From Bacillota bacterium (GTDB taxonomy: Bacteria; Bacillota; Clostridia; Acetivibrionales; JANLFN01), in the NCBI GenBank assembly GCA_023397675.1, contig JAEWTV010000021.1:1-31402 (forward strand): a stretch of DNA of 31,402 nucleotides, written 5' to 3'. The notes beneath the pieces are model-generated. The model was not told the DNA's origin. It saw only the letters and a list, made by a program, of their open reading frames with translations, and ran no database searches. This document shows positions 15,471 through 23,182 of the stretch, piece after piece (position 1 is the stretch's first letter; each line of letters opens with the position of its first letter). The translations under genes were made by a program, and so were the position numbers.

Positions 15471-16040
15471 CTATTCGTAAAGCTTTTTGTAAACTGAATT
15501 ATAGTTTTTAACCTTTTTCAGAAAATCACTGGTTTCTTTAAAAGGAATCCTTTTAAGTGTTTTACCGTCGTCGCTGAGGTCTTTATTCTTAAGCCATTCC
15601 CTAACATTAGTTGTACCGCCATTATATGCAGCTATTGCCAGATCTGGCTGTCCCTCGAAGTAATCTATCAGCCACTTTACATACCAGCAGCCCATTTGTA
15701 TGTTGGTTTCGGGATCAAACAGCCTGTCAAAGCTGTAATCCTTCATATCTATTTTTTTAGCTATCCATTCCCCGGTAGTTTGAGTAATCTGCATAAGACC
15801 TCTTGCATTCTTATTTGAAACCGCATTGGGCTTAAAGCTGCTCTCAGCTTTCATTACAGCAAATACAAGATAAGGATCCACCTTATAAATATCAGAATAC
15901 TTATATACGTGCTCCTTGTATTTTAAGGGGTAGGAAACCTTTAAAAGCAGTGATGAATTGCTTATAAGAAGGATGACAGCTACCAGTGTTATCATTATTA
16001 CCAATATATATTTTAACCTGCCGGATTTTTTATTCTTCAA
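15471..16040 (-). CDS. Membrane-anchored lytic transglycosylase (SLT domain)
   Basis: A 189-residue protein with one N-terminal membrane helix (about 9-30) and an extracellular SLT domain. The catalytic Glu is in MKAESSF (E66), followed by GLMQI (81-85) and AYNGG, the standard goose-lysozyme-like motifs. It should cut the glycan strand of peptidoglycan to form 1,6-anhydromuramic acid. The start is taken as TTG at 16040, with AAAGGTG 6 nt upstream. The GTG at 16049 is in frame but lies inside that ribosome binding site. It follows coaE by 12 bp, so polA, coaE and this gene probably form one transcript. Confidence 0.9.
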   Translation of the reverse strand: MKNKKSGRLKYILVIMITLVAVILLISNSSLLLKVSYPLKYKEHVYKYSDIYKVDPYLVFAVMKAESSFKPNAVSNKNARGLMQITQTTGEWIAKKIDMKDYSFDRLFDPETNIQMGCWYVKWLIDYFEGQPDLAIAAYNGGTTNVREWLKNKDLSDDGKTLKRIPFKETSDFLKKVKNYNSVYKKLYE

Positions 16041-16052
16041 TTGAATCACCTT

Positions 16053-16646
16053 TTAAATAAATTGTTTAAAAGCTTTATCTACCAAAACCTTTAGCTGTTC
16101 CAAACTTCCATTGTTTTCAATTACAACGTTAGAAAGCTCTATATATTGTTTTACACTTAACTGTGAGTTTATGATGCTTAAAGCCTTTTCTCTCGAAATG
16201 CCGTTTCTTTGTATGATACGGTTAATTCGTATTTCCTCATCACATACAACCGTCCAAATTTGGTCCGCCATATCCAGAAAGCCGTGTTCAAGAGGGATTG
16301 CAGCTTCAATAACAAAAACTTTCGTCTTACCTGCTTGTTTTTCTCGCTCAATTGCACTAATAATGTGCTCAACAATATATTTATGCATTATTCCGTTAAG
16401 TATATCAAGCTTTTCTTTTTTATTAAAGACTATATTACCCAGTTTTGTTCTGTCAAGATGTCCTGACGTAGTCACAACATTATTACCAAACTCATAAATG
16501 ATTTCCTGCAAAGCAGGATTGCCTGGCTCAACTACCTCACGTGCTGTAAAGTCGGCATCAAGCGTTTGGGCTCCCAGTTCCCGAAGATAATTTACAACAG
16601 CACTTTTGCCGCAGCCTATTCCTCCTGTTACTCCTATAACCTTCAA
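16053..16646 (-). CDS. coaE: Dephospho-CoA kinase
   Basis: A 197-residue P-loop kinase that phosphorylates the 3'-OH of dephospho-CoA, the last step of coenzyme A synthesis. The Walker A motif GGIGCGKS is at residues 8-15. DADFTAREVV, a lid region with HKYIVEHI, and the Arg-rich RINRIIQRNG segment fit the family, and length is normal. No ATG is available: TTG at 16646 has AAGGGAGA 8 nt upstream and begins MKVIGVTGG, the usual N-terminus. The TTG at 16664 would include the ribosome binding site. It sits directly between polA and the transglycosylase gene, the common clostridial and bacillar order polA-coaE. Confidence 0.95.
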   Translation of the reverse strand: MKVIGVTGGIGCGKSAVVNYLRELGAQTLDADFTAREVVEPGNPALQEIIYEFGNNVVTTSGHLDRTKLGNIVFNKKEKLDILNGIMHKYIVEHIISAIEREKQAGKTKVFVIEAAIPLEHGFLDMADQIWTVVCDEEIRINRIIQRNGISREKALSIINSQLSVKQYIELSNVVIENNGSLEQLKVLVDKAFKQFI

Positions 16647-16664
16647 ACTGGATTCTCCCTTCAA

Positions 16665-19364
16665 CTACTTACTTTCATACCAGTTGTGTCCCTCATTTAC
16701 ATCAACCTTAAGGGGCACTCTCAGTTCTACCGCCTTTTCCATACATTCCTTGAGTATCTTTGCAACGCAGTCTTTTTCTTGCTGAACGGTTTCAATTATC
16801 AATTCGTCATGTACTTGCAGAATAAGCCTTGATTTTAGATTGTTTTCCTTAAGTGCATTATAAACCTTAACCATTGCTATTTTTATTATATCTGCCGCAC
16901 TTCCCTGAATAGGTGTATTCATTGCAACACGTTCACCGAAGGATCTTATGTTGAAGTTGCTGGATGCAAGCTCGGGAAGGTATCTGCGCCTGTTGAGTAT
17001 GGTACTTACGAAACCAGCCTCTTTTCCCTGCTTCACTATATTATGCATGTATTCTCTGACCTTTGGGTACTTGTCCAAATAGCCTTCAATATACTTCTTT
17101 GCTTCCTTACGGGTTATACCCAAATCCTTTGAAAGGCTGAAATCACCTATACCGTAGACAATTCCGAAATTTACAGTTTTGGCGCGTGACCTCATGGTAG
17201 AGGTTACATCCTCGGGAGCTACGTCAAATATCTGGGATGCAGTTGCAGTGTGGATATCGGCGTCTTCCATAAAGGCTTTTATCATGTTTTCATCGCCTGT
17301 AATATGTGCCAAAACCCTTAATTCAATCTGAGAATAGTCCGCATCAAGCAACAGCCAGCTTTCGTTTTCTGGTACAAATACCTTCCTTATCTTACGGCCC
17401 ATTTCAAGCTTTATTGGAATGTTTTGAAGATTCGGCTCTGTACTGCTTATCCTGCCTGTAGCCGTAACCGTCTGGTTAAAGCTTGAGTGTATTTTACCCG
17501 TATTAGGGTTTATAACGTTTAAAAGTCCTTCAACATAGGTTGATTTAAGCTTTACAAGCTGGCGGTATTCAAGTATCTCTTCCACTATCTCATGTCTGGA
17601 GCAAAGCTGTTCAAGTACCTCGGCATCAGTCGAATAGCCCGTCTTTGTCTTCTTTTGAACAGGAAGCCCTAATTTTTCGAATAATATGACTCCAAGCTGT
17701 TTGGTTGAGTTTATATTGAATTTCTCGCCTGCAAGGTAATAAATCCTCTCGGTAAGGGCATTTATACCCTTTTCAAGCTCGGCTGAGAAAAGCTTTAATT
17801 CTTCTGTATTAACCTTAAAGCCGTGGTGCTCCATATCGGCAAGTACTTCTACCAAAGGCAGTTCCACCTCATAGTACAGCTGTTGCTGGTTGTTATCTTT
17901 TATTATTGCATCTATAGCATTTCTTACCTTTAAAACCGCAATTGAATGTGCGGAAGCAACCTTTGAAAGCATTGGTGTTTCCATTTGCCCGTATGGTACA
18001 AAGCTTTTTCCCTTGCCGCAAAGTATTTCAATGTCTTCAATTTCATAATTGGCATATTGATGAGCCAATTCCGCAATTGTGTAGGTATCTCTTGTAGGCT
18101 CAAGGATATATGCTGCTATTTTTGTATCAAAAGCAAGTCCTGATAAATTAATGCTTTGGTTCTTAAGGAATACTATAAAATCCTTCAGATCATGTCCATA
18201 CTTTTTTATTGAAGGGTTTTCAAGAATTGTTTTAAAGGCTTCCATTAAATATTCTTCGCCGACACCATCTTTAATTTTTATAAAGTAGGTTTCGGATTTT
18301 TCATTTGTTACAGCTAAACCAACCAATGATAACCCGTTCTCCTGCTCATCCAGCAGCTGGAAAAATGAAATCGCCTGTGCTTTGTTCAATTCCAGAACAA
18401 GTTCTTTCAGTTCCGAAACAGAATCAATTATTTTAAATTCAATCTTTGCCTGCTGTATAGGTTCCGCATTTTCCATACATACATTAAGTTTGAATTTATC
18501 GATGAAGCTTTTAAATTCAAGACGTTTGAAAAGTTCATAAACCTTTTCGTTGTCAAAGGGCTGAATTTTCATTTCTTCAACAGGACAAATTGTTAAAGTA
18601 CCTCTGTCTATAGTTGCAAGCCTTTTACTCATAAATGCAAGCTCACGGTTGTTTTCAAGTTTTTCTTTAACGGATTTTTTTTGTACGCTTTCAATGTTGC
18701 AATATATCTCTTCAATACTCCCAAATTCCTTTATTAATTCTAACGCTGTTTTTTCACCTATTCCTGGAACACCAGGTATATTGTCTGAGGTGTCGCCCAT
18801 AAGACCTTTTACATCAATGAATTGAGTTGGTGTTACTCCATAGCGCTCCATTACAGCCTTTTCATCATACTCCTCTGTTTCGGTTTTACCGCCCTTGGTG
18901 ACAGGAAGCTTAATTCTTGTAAGGTCAGAAGCTAGCTGAAGCGAATCCCTGTCCCCTGTTACAATTATGTTGCTCAAGCCAAGCTTTTCAGCACACGCTG
19001 AGACATGTCCTATTATATCATCAGCCTCAAAGCCCTCATATTCGAGCCTTTGTATATGCATTGCATCAAGTATTTCCTTTATTACCGGCATTTGTGAAGC
19101 CAACTCAGGCGGCATTCCTTTCCTTTTAGCCTTATAACCTTCAAATTCCTTATGCCTGAATGTTGGTGCCTTAAGATCAAAAGCTACGCATATATATTGA
19201 GGTTTTTCTTCTTCAAGATATTTGTTGAGTATATTTAAAAAACCGAAAAGGGCATTTGTGTATTGTCCATCCTTGGTTGCAAGCAGTTTTGCTCCCTGAA
19301 GGCCGTAAAAAGCCCTATTCATTATACTGTTTCCGTCTATAATCATAACCTTTTCATTGTTCAT
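16665..19364 (-). CDS. polA: DNA polymerase I
   Basis: An 899-residue family A polymerase for gap filling and Okazaki-fragment maturation. Residues 1-290 form the 5' nuclease domain (MIIDGNSIMNRAFYG; GFEADDIIGH; GDRDSLQL; GLMGDTSDNIPGVPGIGEKTA). The polymerase domain has DADYSQIELR (about 672-681), RSRAKTVNFGIVYGIG (about 720-735) and QVHDE (about 850). The middle 3'-5' exonuclease fold is present, but where a DxE motif is expected the sequence reads AISFFQLLDE. Proofreading is therefore probably lost, as in many Gram-positive and Thermus PolI. The ATG at 19364 has GAGG 10 nt upstream. It is the first gene of polA-coaE-transglycosylase. Confidence 0.97.
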   Translation of the reverse strand: MNNEKVMIIDGNSIMNRAFYGLQGAKLLATKDGQYTNALFGFLNILNKYLEEEKPQYICVAFDLKAPTFRHKEFEGYKAKRKGMPPELASQMPVIKEILDAMHIQRLEYEGFEADDIIGHVSACAEKLGLSNIIVTGDRDSLQLASDLTRIKLPVTKGGKTETEEYDEKAVMERYGVTPTQFIDVKGLMGDTSDNIPGVPGIGEKTALELIKEFGSIEEIYCNIESVQKKSVKEKLENNRELAFMSKRLATIDRGTLTICPVEEMKIQPFDNEKVYELFKRLEFKSFIDKFKLNVCMENAEPIQQAKIEFKIIDSVSELKELVLELNKAQAISFFQLLDEQENGLSLVGLAVTNEKSETYFIKIKDGVGEEYLMEAFKTILENPSIKKYGHDLKDFIVFLKNQSINLSGLAFDTKIAAYILEPTRDTYTIAELAHQYANYEIEDIEILCGKGKSFVPYGQMETPMLSKVASAHSIAVLKVRNAIDAIIKDNNQQQLYYEVELPLVEVLADMEHHGFKVNTEELKLFSAELEKGINALTERIYYLAGEKFNINSTKQLGVILFEKLGLPVQKKTKTGYSTDAEVLEQLCSRHEIVEEILEYRQLVKLKSTYVEGLLNVINPNTGKIHSSFNQTVTATGRISSTEPNLQNIPIKLEMGRKIRKVFVPENESWLLLDADYSQIELRVLAHITGDENMIKAFMEDADIHTATASQIFDVAPEDVTSTMRSRAKTVNFGIVYGIGDFSLSKDLGITRKEAKKYIEGYLDKYPKVREYMHNIVKQGKEAGFVSTILNRRRYLPELASSNFNIRSFGERVAMNTPIQGSAADIIKIAMVKVYNALKENNLKSRLILQVHDELIIETVQQEKDCVAKILKECMEKAVELRVPLKVDVNEGHNWYESK

Positions 19365-19411
19365 GGTTGTATAACCTCTTTCTTGCAGTAAATCCGCTGC
19401 ATAATAATTCT

Positions 19412-19445
19412 ACACAAAAAAACAGCAATCGTAAACGATTGCTGT
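19412..19445 (-). terminator. Terminator of the sigma/anti-sigma operon
   Basis: A perfect 11-bp stem, ACAGCAATCGT (19422-19432) with its complement at 19435-19445, is followed on the minus strand by TTTTTTT. It lies 15 bp after the stop codon of the anti-sigma gene and separates it from polA. Confidence 0.88.
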
Positions 19446-19460
19446 GATTTAATTTTAAAA

Positions 19461-20516
19461 CTAATTTTTCTTAACCAGATTTATTGTAATAAATACGTAT
19501 GAAGAATCATTTTTCATGCTAATAACTTCTGCTTTTGAATTTTCTATATCTGCTTTAATTCTGTCAGCATTCTCACTGTCCATGTATGCCGAAGACATTG
19601 AAGTGGTAAGCTCATTTATCCTTGTATTGGTTTCATTTATTTGTGGTGTTACATCTTCCTTTGAAAGATTTCCGAATGAAATGTCACAGTTGGGAAATGA
19701 TTTTTTTAATAAGCTTTTGAATTCGGCATATTTTGAAGCAGGCACCTTAAAGTTCAAGGCATTCTGTGCCGCCAAACCTGTCGCAAAGGTTTGGTCCTCA
19801 GTGATATTTAATGCTATGCTGTTATTGTTGAAACTCCATTCATTCAATTTCACAGAAATATCTTCAGGTTTGTCACATTTTAAAGTAATGGCTTCAGAAG
19901 ATCTTATATAACTGCCTGCCGGCAGATTAAGCCTTAGAACTCCATCTTCGCTTCTGGAAACCTGCATATCCGAACCAGCTTTTTTATTTGAACCAACTGA
20001 TGAACTTGTCGTATTATTGCCGCTTCCTGAAGTTGCCTCTTTTGTCTTACTTTTATTCGTTTCTGAAGGTGTGGAGTTATCAGCGTCTTGTAATGAAAAT
20101 TTAGCATTATTGGTGGCAGCCGGTTTAGCAGATATAGCTGACTCAGGTGAATCTGATTTGCTTGTAAGGCTTTGGTTAAACCATACATCCTTGACTATAA
20201 CAGCCATAATCAAAACCGCCGCTACTGATGAAGCAATTCCCAAAAACTTTGTAATTTTCTTCGACCTTATAGCCGCAGAACGCTGTTTTTCGGCCTCAGC
20301 AACAAGCTTTTTATGAAGCTGTTCCTGAAAACCGTCAGGAAGTTCTTCATCCTCGCATTCTCTGCATTCCTGTATAACTTTTTTGATGTCTTCCATTTCT
20401 TCATAGCATTCACTACAAAAACGCATATGTTTTTTTACTTCTTCCGAAGTTTTTACATCCAACTCGCCATCAATATAAAGAGATAGAAGTTCTTTAACCT
20501 CAATGCAATTTTTCAT
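19461..20516 (-). CDS. Transmembrane anti-sigma factor (zf-HC2) with DUF4349-like exterior
   Basis: A 351-residue protein. The cytoplasmic N-terminus is a zinc-finger anti-sigma domain with C4, H30, C34 and C37 (HMRFCSEC). A single membrane helix lies at about 90-108. A low-complexity Ser/Thr/Asn/Lys linker (about 112-185) follows, then an external domain with FKVPASKYAEFKSLLKK, SKEDVTPQINETNTRINEL and a coiled-coil tail, resembling DUF4349. It should hold the adjacent ECF sigma factor inactive until a surface signal is sensed. The ATG at 20516 has AGGAGG 8 nt upstream; the GTG at 20525 lies in that site. It follows the sigma gene by 20 bp. Confidence 0.88.
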   Translation of the reverse strand: MKNCIEVKELLSLYIDGELDVKTSEEVKKHMRFCSECYEEMEDIKKVIQECRECEDEELPDGFQEQLHKKLVAEAEKQRSAAIRSKKITKFLGIASSVAAVLIMAVIVKDVWFNQSLTSKSDSPESAISAKPAATNNAKFSLQDADNSTPSETNKSKTKEATSGSGNNTTSSSVGSNKKAGSDMQVSRSEDGVLRLNLPAGSYIRSSEAITLKCDKPEDISVKLNEWSFNNNSIALNITEDQTFATGLAAQNALNFKVPASKYAEFKSLLKKSFPNCDISFGNLSKEDVTPQINETNTRINELTTSMSSAYMDSENADRIKADIENSKAEVISMKNDSSYVFITINLVKKN

Positions 20517-20536
20517 TCTCCGCACCTCCTTTCATT

Positions 20537-21133
20537 TTATTTGACGTATTCTTCGTTTAAAAGTTCCCTTTTTGAACAAAGTATTGCCTTTAACGCTTTT
20601 CTTGCTCTATTAATACGTGATTTTACAGTGCCTTCAGGGCATTTAGTTATCCGAGCAATTTCCTCATAGCTTAATCCCTTGATATCGCGCATTATAATAA
20701 CAAGTCTGTATTCATCTGGCAGAGCTAAAATAGCATTTCTGACTGTTTTTTTCAGTTCATTTCTTTCCGCGATTATGTCGGGCTGAGGTTTATCATCCTC
20801 AATTTGCCGTTTCATTTCTCCATCATCTGATTTAATTTCTTCATCAAGAGAAATAACCTTATGCTTTTTTTGTTTCCGAAGCTCGTCCAGACAGATATTC
20901 GTTGCAATTTTATAAATCCAGGTAGAGAATTGGGATTCCTCTTTGAAACTCCCGATAGACCTGAATACTCTTATGAAAACCTCCTGAGTAAGCTCACTGG
21001 CATCATCAGGATTTCCTATCATTCTGTAAACTATGTTAAATACTTTCTTCTGATAGCCCTCTATAAGCTTTTCAAAAGCATCTAAATCACCGTTTTTGGC
21101 TTTTTCCAGAAGAGCTTTTTCATTATCACTCAT
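20537..21133 (-). CDS. ECF RNA polymerase sigma factor (SigW/RpoE type)
   Basis: A 198-residue sigma-70 family factor with region 2 (FNIVYRMIGNPDDASELTQE, then FSTWIYKIATNICLDELRK) and region 4 (LPDEYRLVIIMRDIKGLSYEEIA, then CPEGTVKSRINRARKAL). It lacks regions 1 and 3, as ECF factors do. It directs polymerase to envelope-stress-type promoters; the regulon cannot be inferred here. The ATG at 21133 is favoured, with GGAGG 12 nt upstream, slightly long; the TTG at 21175 lies before that site. It is co-transcribed with the anti-sigma gene. I did not find a convincing ECF-type autoregulatory promoter in the 285 bp upstream. Confidence 0.94.
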   Translation of the reverse strand: MSDNEKALLEKAKNGDLDAFEKLIEGYQKKVFNIVYRMIGNPDDASELTQEVFIRVFRSIGSFKEESQFSTWIYKIATNICLDELRKQKKHKVISLDEEIKSDDGEMKRQIEDDKPQPDIIAERNELKKTVRNAILALPDEYRLVIIMRDIKGLSYEEIARITKCPEGTVKSRINRARKALKAILCSKRELLNEEYVK

Positions 21134-21375
21134 TTGTATACCGTTCCTCCAAAACTGCATTTCGGGCTTAAGCAAGGTTTCGGTTAAATTGGAAAACTCT
21201 TTAATTTTTTAAATGTGCAGTAATTTTAAGAACGTAAAAGTTGTGTCTTATGTAAATTACATTCTGCTTTTAGCATTTGCCTTTTAACCTACATGATGAT
21301 TATAACTTATGTACATATAAAAAAAAAGAATTATCTCATAATAAACATTTGCTTAATTTAAATTTAATAATACAG

Positions 21376-21403
21376 AAACCGTATACATAAAATTATACGG
21401 TTT
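21376..21403 (-). terminator. Hairpin after the flavin oxidase gene
   Basis: AAACCGTATA (21376-21385) pairs with TATACGGTTT (21394-21403) around an 8-nt loop, 17 bp after the stop codon. The following T-tract on the minus strand is short. The remaining spacer to 21133 is AT-rich and holds nothing else I can name. Confidence 0.6.
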
Positions 21404-21419
21404 TAATAATACACTACAC

Positions 21420-23108
21420 CTATTTATTTATACTTTGAACAAGACTATTGGCCGCAAACATACCACTTTGCAGTGCACCCTGCATCCATCGGTGAACCGC
21501 CGATATATGTTCTCCGGCAAAGAAAACCCTCCCGTTATATTCAGGAAGAGTCATACCATATGAAAAAATTCTTTTTTGTTCAGGTGAGAAAAATGATAAT
21601 GCACCCCTAATAGTAGGCTGTTCATCCCAATTTACTGTTTTATGGCCTGCTACTATATCATCAAGATAATCTGCAGGCAATCCGTGAACCTCCTCTATTT
21701 CCCTTTTGATTTCATTGAACTGTCTTTCTTCCGGCTGATTGGTAAGTCTGGTGGTATCAAGATTAAAATTAAAGGAGCCGATTATTACGCCAGGTTCTTT
21801 CCATGAGCTTTCACTCTTACTTTGGCTTTGTGCATGGTCCGAGGGATACCATATCGATGCAATTGGAAGATCTGTATAGGATCCACCGCCTTTTATATTA
21901 TCCTTTTCCCAAAATCTTTCACGGCACAGAAGTAAGGTTTTTTGAGATGGAATATAGTTTACCTCCCGTATTGCGCGCATTTTGATATCGCTGAACAGCG
22001 GATTGACTTTTACATTCCTTAAAGAGGAAAATGGTATCGTACAAATTATATAATCAAAACATTCCCGTTTGTTGACCCTTGCCACAGTATTGGTATATTC
22101 AAGTATTACTTTTTGACTGCCGCAGTCCATACTTATTCCATTCACCCAGCAGCCTGACTTATATTTTACTTTTCCAAGGCTTTCTGCAGGAATTCCTCCA
22201 TATTCATCCGGTTCTGTTTTTGAAAATGAATTATAAAAAGCCAAAGGAAGTTTAACCATACCACCTGGTATTTCATAGAGGTAGGATAAGTTTGCAGGAT
22301 AGCTTTCTTCAATGTAATCAATAAAGCTATGATACAGACCGCCATACAGCAGAGGAATAAAATTAGCTGCAAGGTTTATTGCATCCTGACTTAAGCCAGC
22401 AGCCTGCATTAGGTTAATATTGCTTCTGTCACTCCATAATAGGGTTTTATTTGTGTATTCAGGCTTTACCTGAATTATTTCCGCTCTTTCATATGTAGAT
22501 GCATTTAAAAGGTGACTGTCGGTACCGGTATAAAGCAACCCTTGCCAGTTCATAAGTCTTTCACGATTTGTTAGATTATATTTGGGATATATACTCTGCA
22601 TAACATTATAACCGTTAGCATCATTTCTTACACGTGTATTCTTCAGATATACATACCCATTTGGGTTAAATTGTATAAAAGGACGTGTAGACAGCCCGAA
22701 AAGCTTAATATAATGCCACACTGTTTCATGCGAAACAGGAATTCTCATAGCACCGAATTCATGATATAAGGTCTTTGAACGGTCAAAATAATACGTGTAA
22801 ATCCTTCCGCCTATTCTGTCCTTAATGGCTTCCAGAACAGTAATGTCAAATCCCAGCTTTCTGAGTTCAAAAGCGGAGGCAAGTCCCGCCAGACCTCCTC
22901 CTATTATGGCAACCTTTTTATCCTTGAATTGCCCGGGTTTTGCAAGACATGTAATGTCGGAAGGCGGGGACATAATCCTTGTAATAACGTTTATATCCTG
23001 AGGCCAGCCCTTCTGTATTAATGCATTATATAAAAGGGTTCTTCTATCCGTATCTGACGGATTATTCGGCTGTGACGGATATAATGAATATTGGCTGTTT
23101 ATATTCAT
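21420..23108 (-). CDS. Flavin amine oxidase / L-amino-acid oxidase family
   Basis: A 562-residue FAD enzyme. After a 60-residue N-terminal extension comes the Rossmann motif VAIIGGGLAGLAS (67-79), the E93 that binds the FAD ribose, and the RIGGR motif (98-102). The C-terminus has FFAGEHISAVHRWMQGALQSG, the FAD-closing motif of monoamine and L-amino-acid oxidases. It should oxidise an amine or amino acid, releasing ammonia and, if O2 is the acceptor, hydrogen peroxide. There is no signal peptide, so it is cytoplasmic. The ATG at 23108 follows GGAG by 10 nt. It lies 74 bp after the GH3 gene and may share its transcript. An O2-using enzyme would be odd in an anaerobe, so the electron acceptor is uncertain. 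Confidence 0.88.
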   Translation of the reverse strand: MNINSQYSLYPSQPNNPSDTDRRTLLYNALIQKGWPQDINVITRIMSPPSDITCLAKPGQFKDKKVAIIGGGLAGLASAFELRKLGFDITVLEAIKDRIGGRIYTYYFDRSKTLYHEFGAMRIPVSHETVWHYIKLFGLSTRPFIQFNPNGYVYLKNTRVRNDANGYNVMQSIYPKYNLTNRERLMNWQGLLYTGTDSHLLNASTYERAEIIQVKPEYTNKTLLWSDRSNINLMQAAGLSQDAINLAANFIPLLYGGLYHSFIDYIEESYPANLSYLYEIPGGMVKLPLAFYNSFSKTEPDEYGGIPAESLGKVKYKSGCWVNGISMDCGSQKVILEYTNTVARVNKRECFDYIICTIPFSSLRNVKVNPLFSDIKMRAIREVNYIPSQKTLLLCRERFWEKDNIKGGGSYTDLPIASIWYPSDHAQSQSKSESSWKEPGVIIGSFNFNLDTTRLTNQPEERQFNEIKREIEEVHGLPADYLDDIVAGHKTVNWDEQPTIRGALSFFSPEQKRIFSYGMTLPEYNGRVFFAGEHISAVHRWMQGALQSGMFAANSLVQSINK

Positions 23109-23182
23109 ATTACTTATTCTCCGACAAGTTTTATAATAAATAATATGAAAGTATTTTTTAATTGTGTATTAATGATGGTTAA

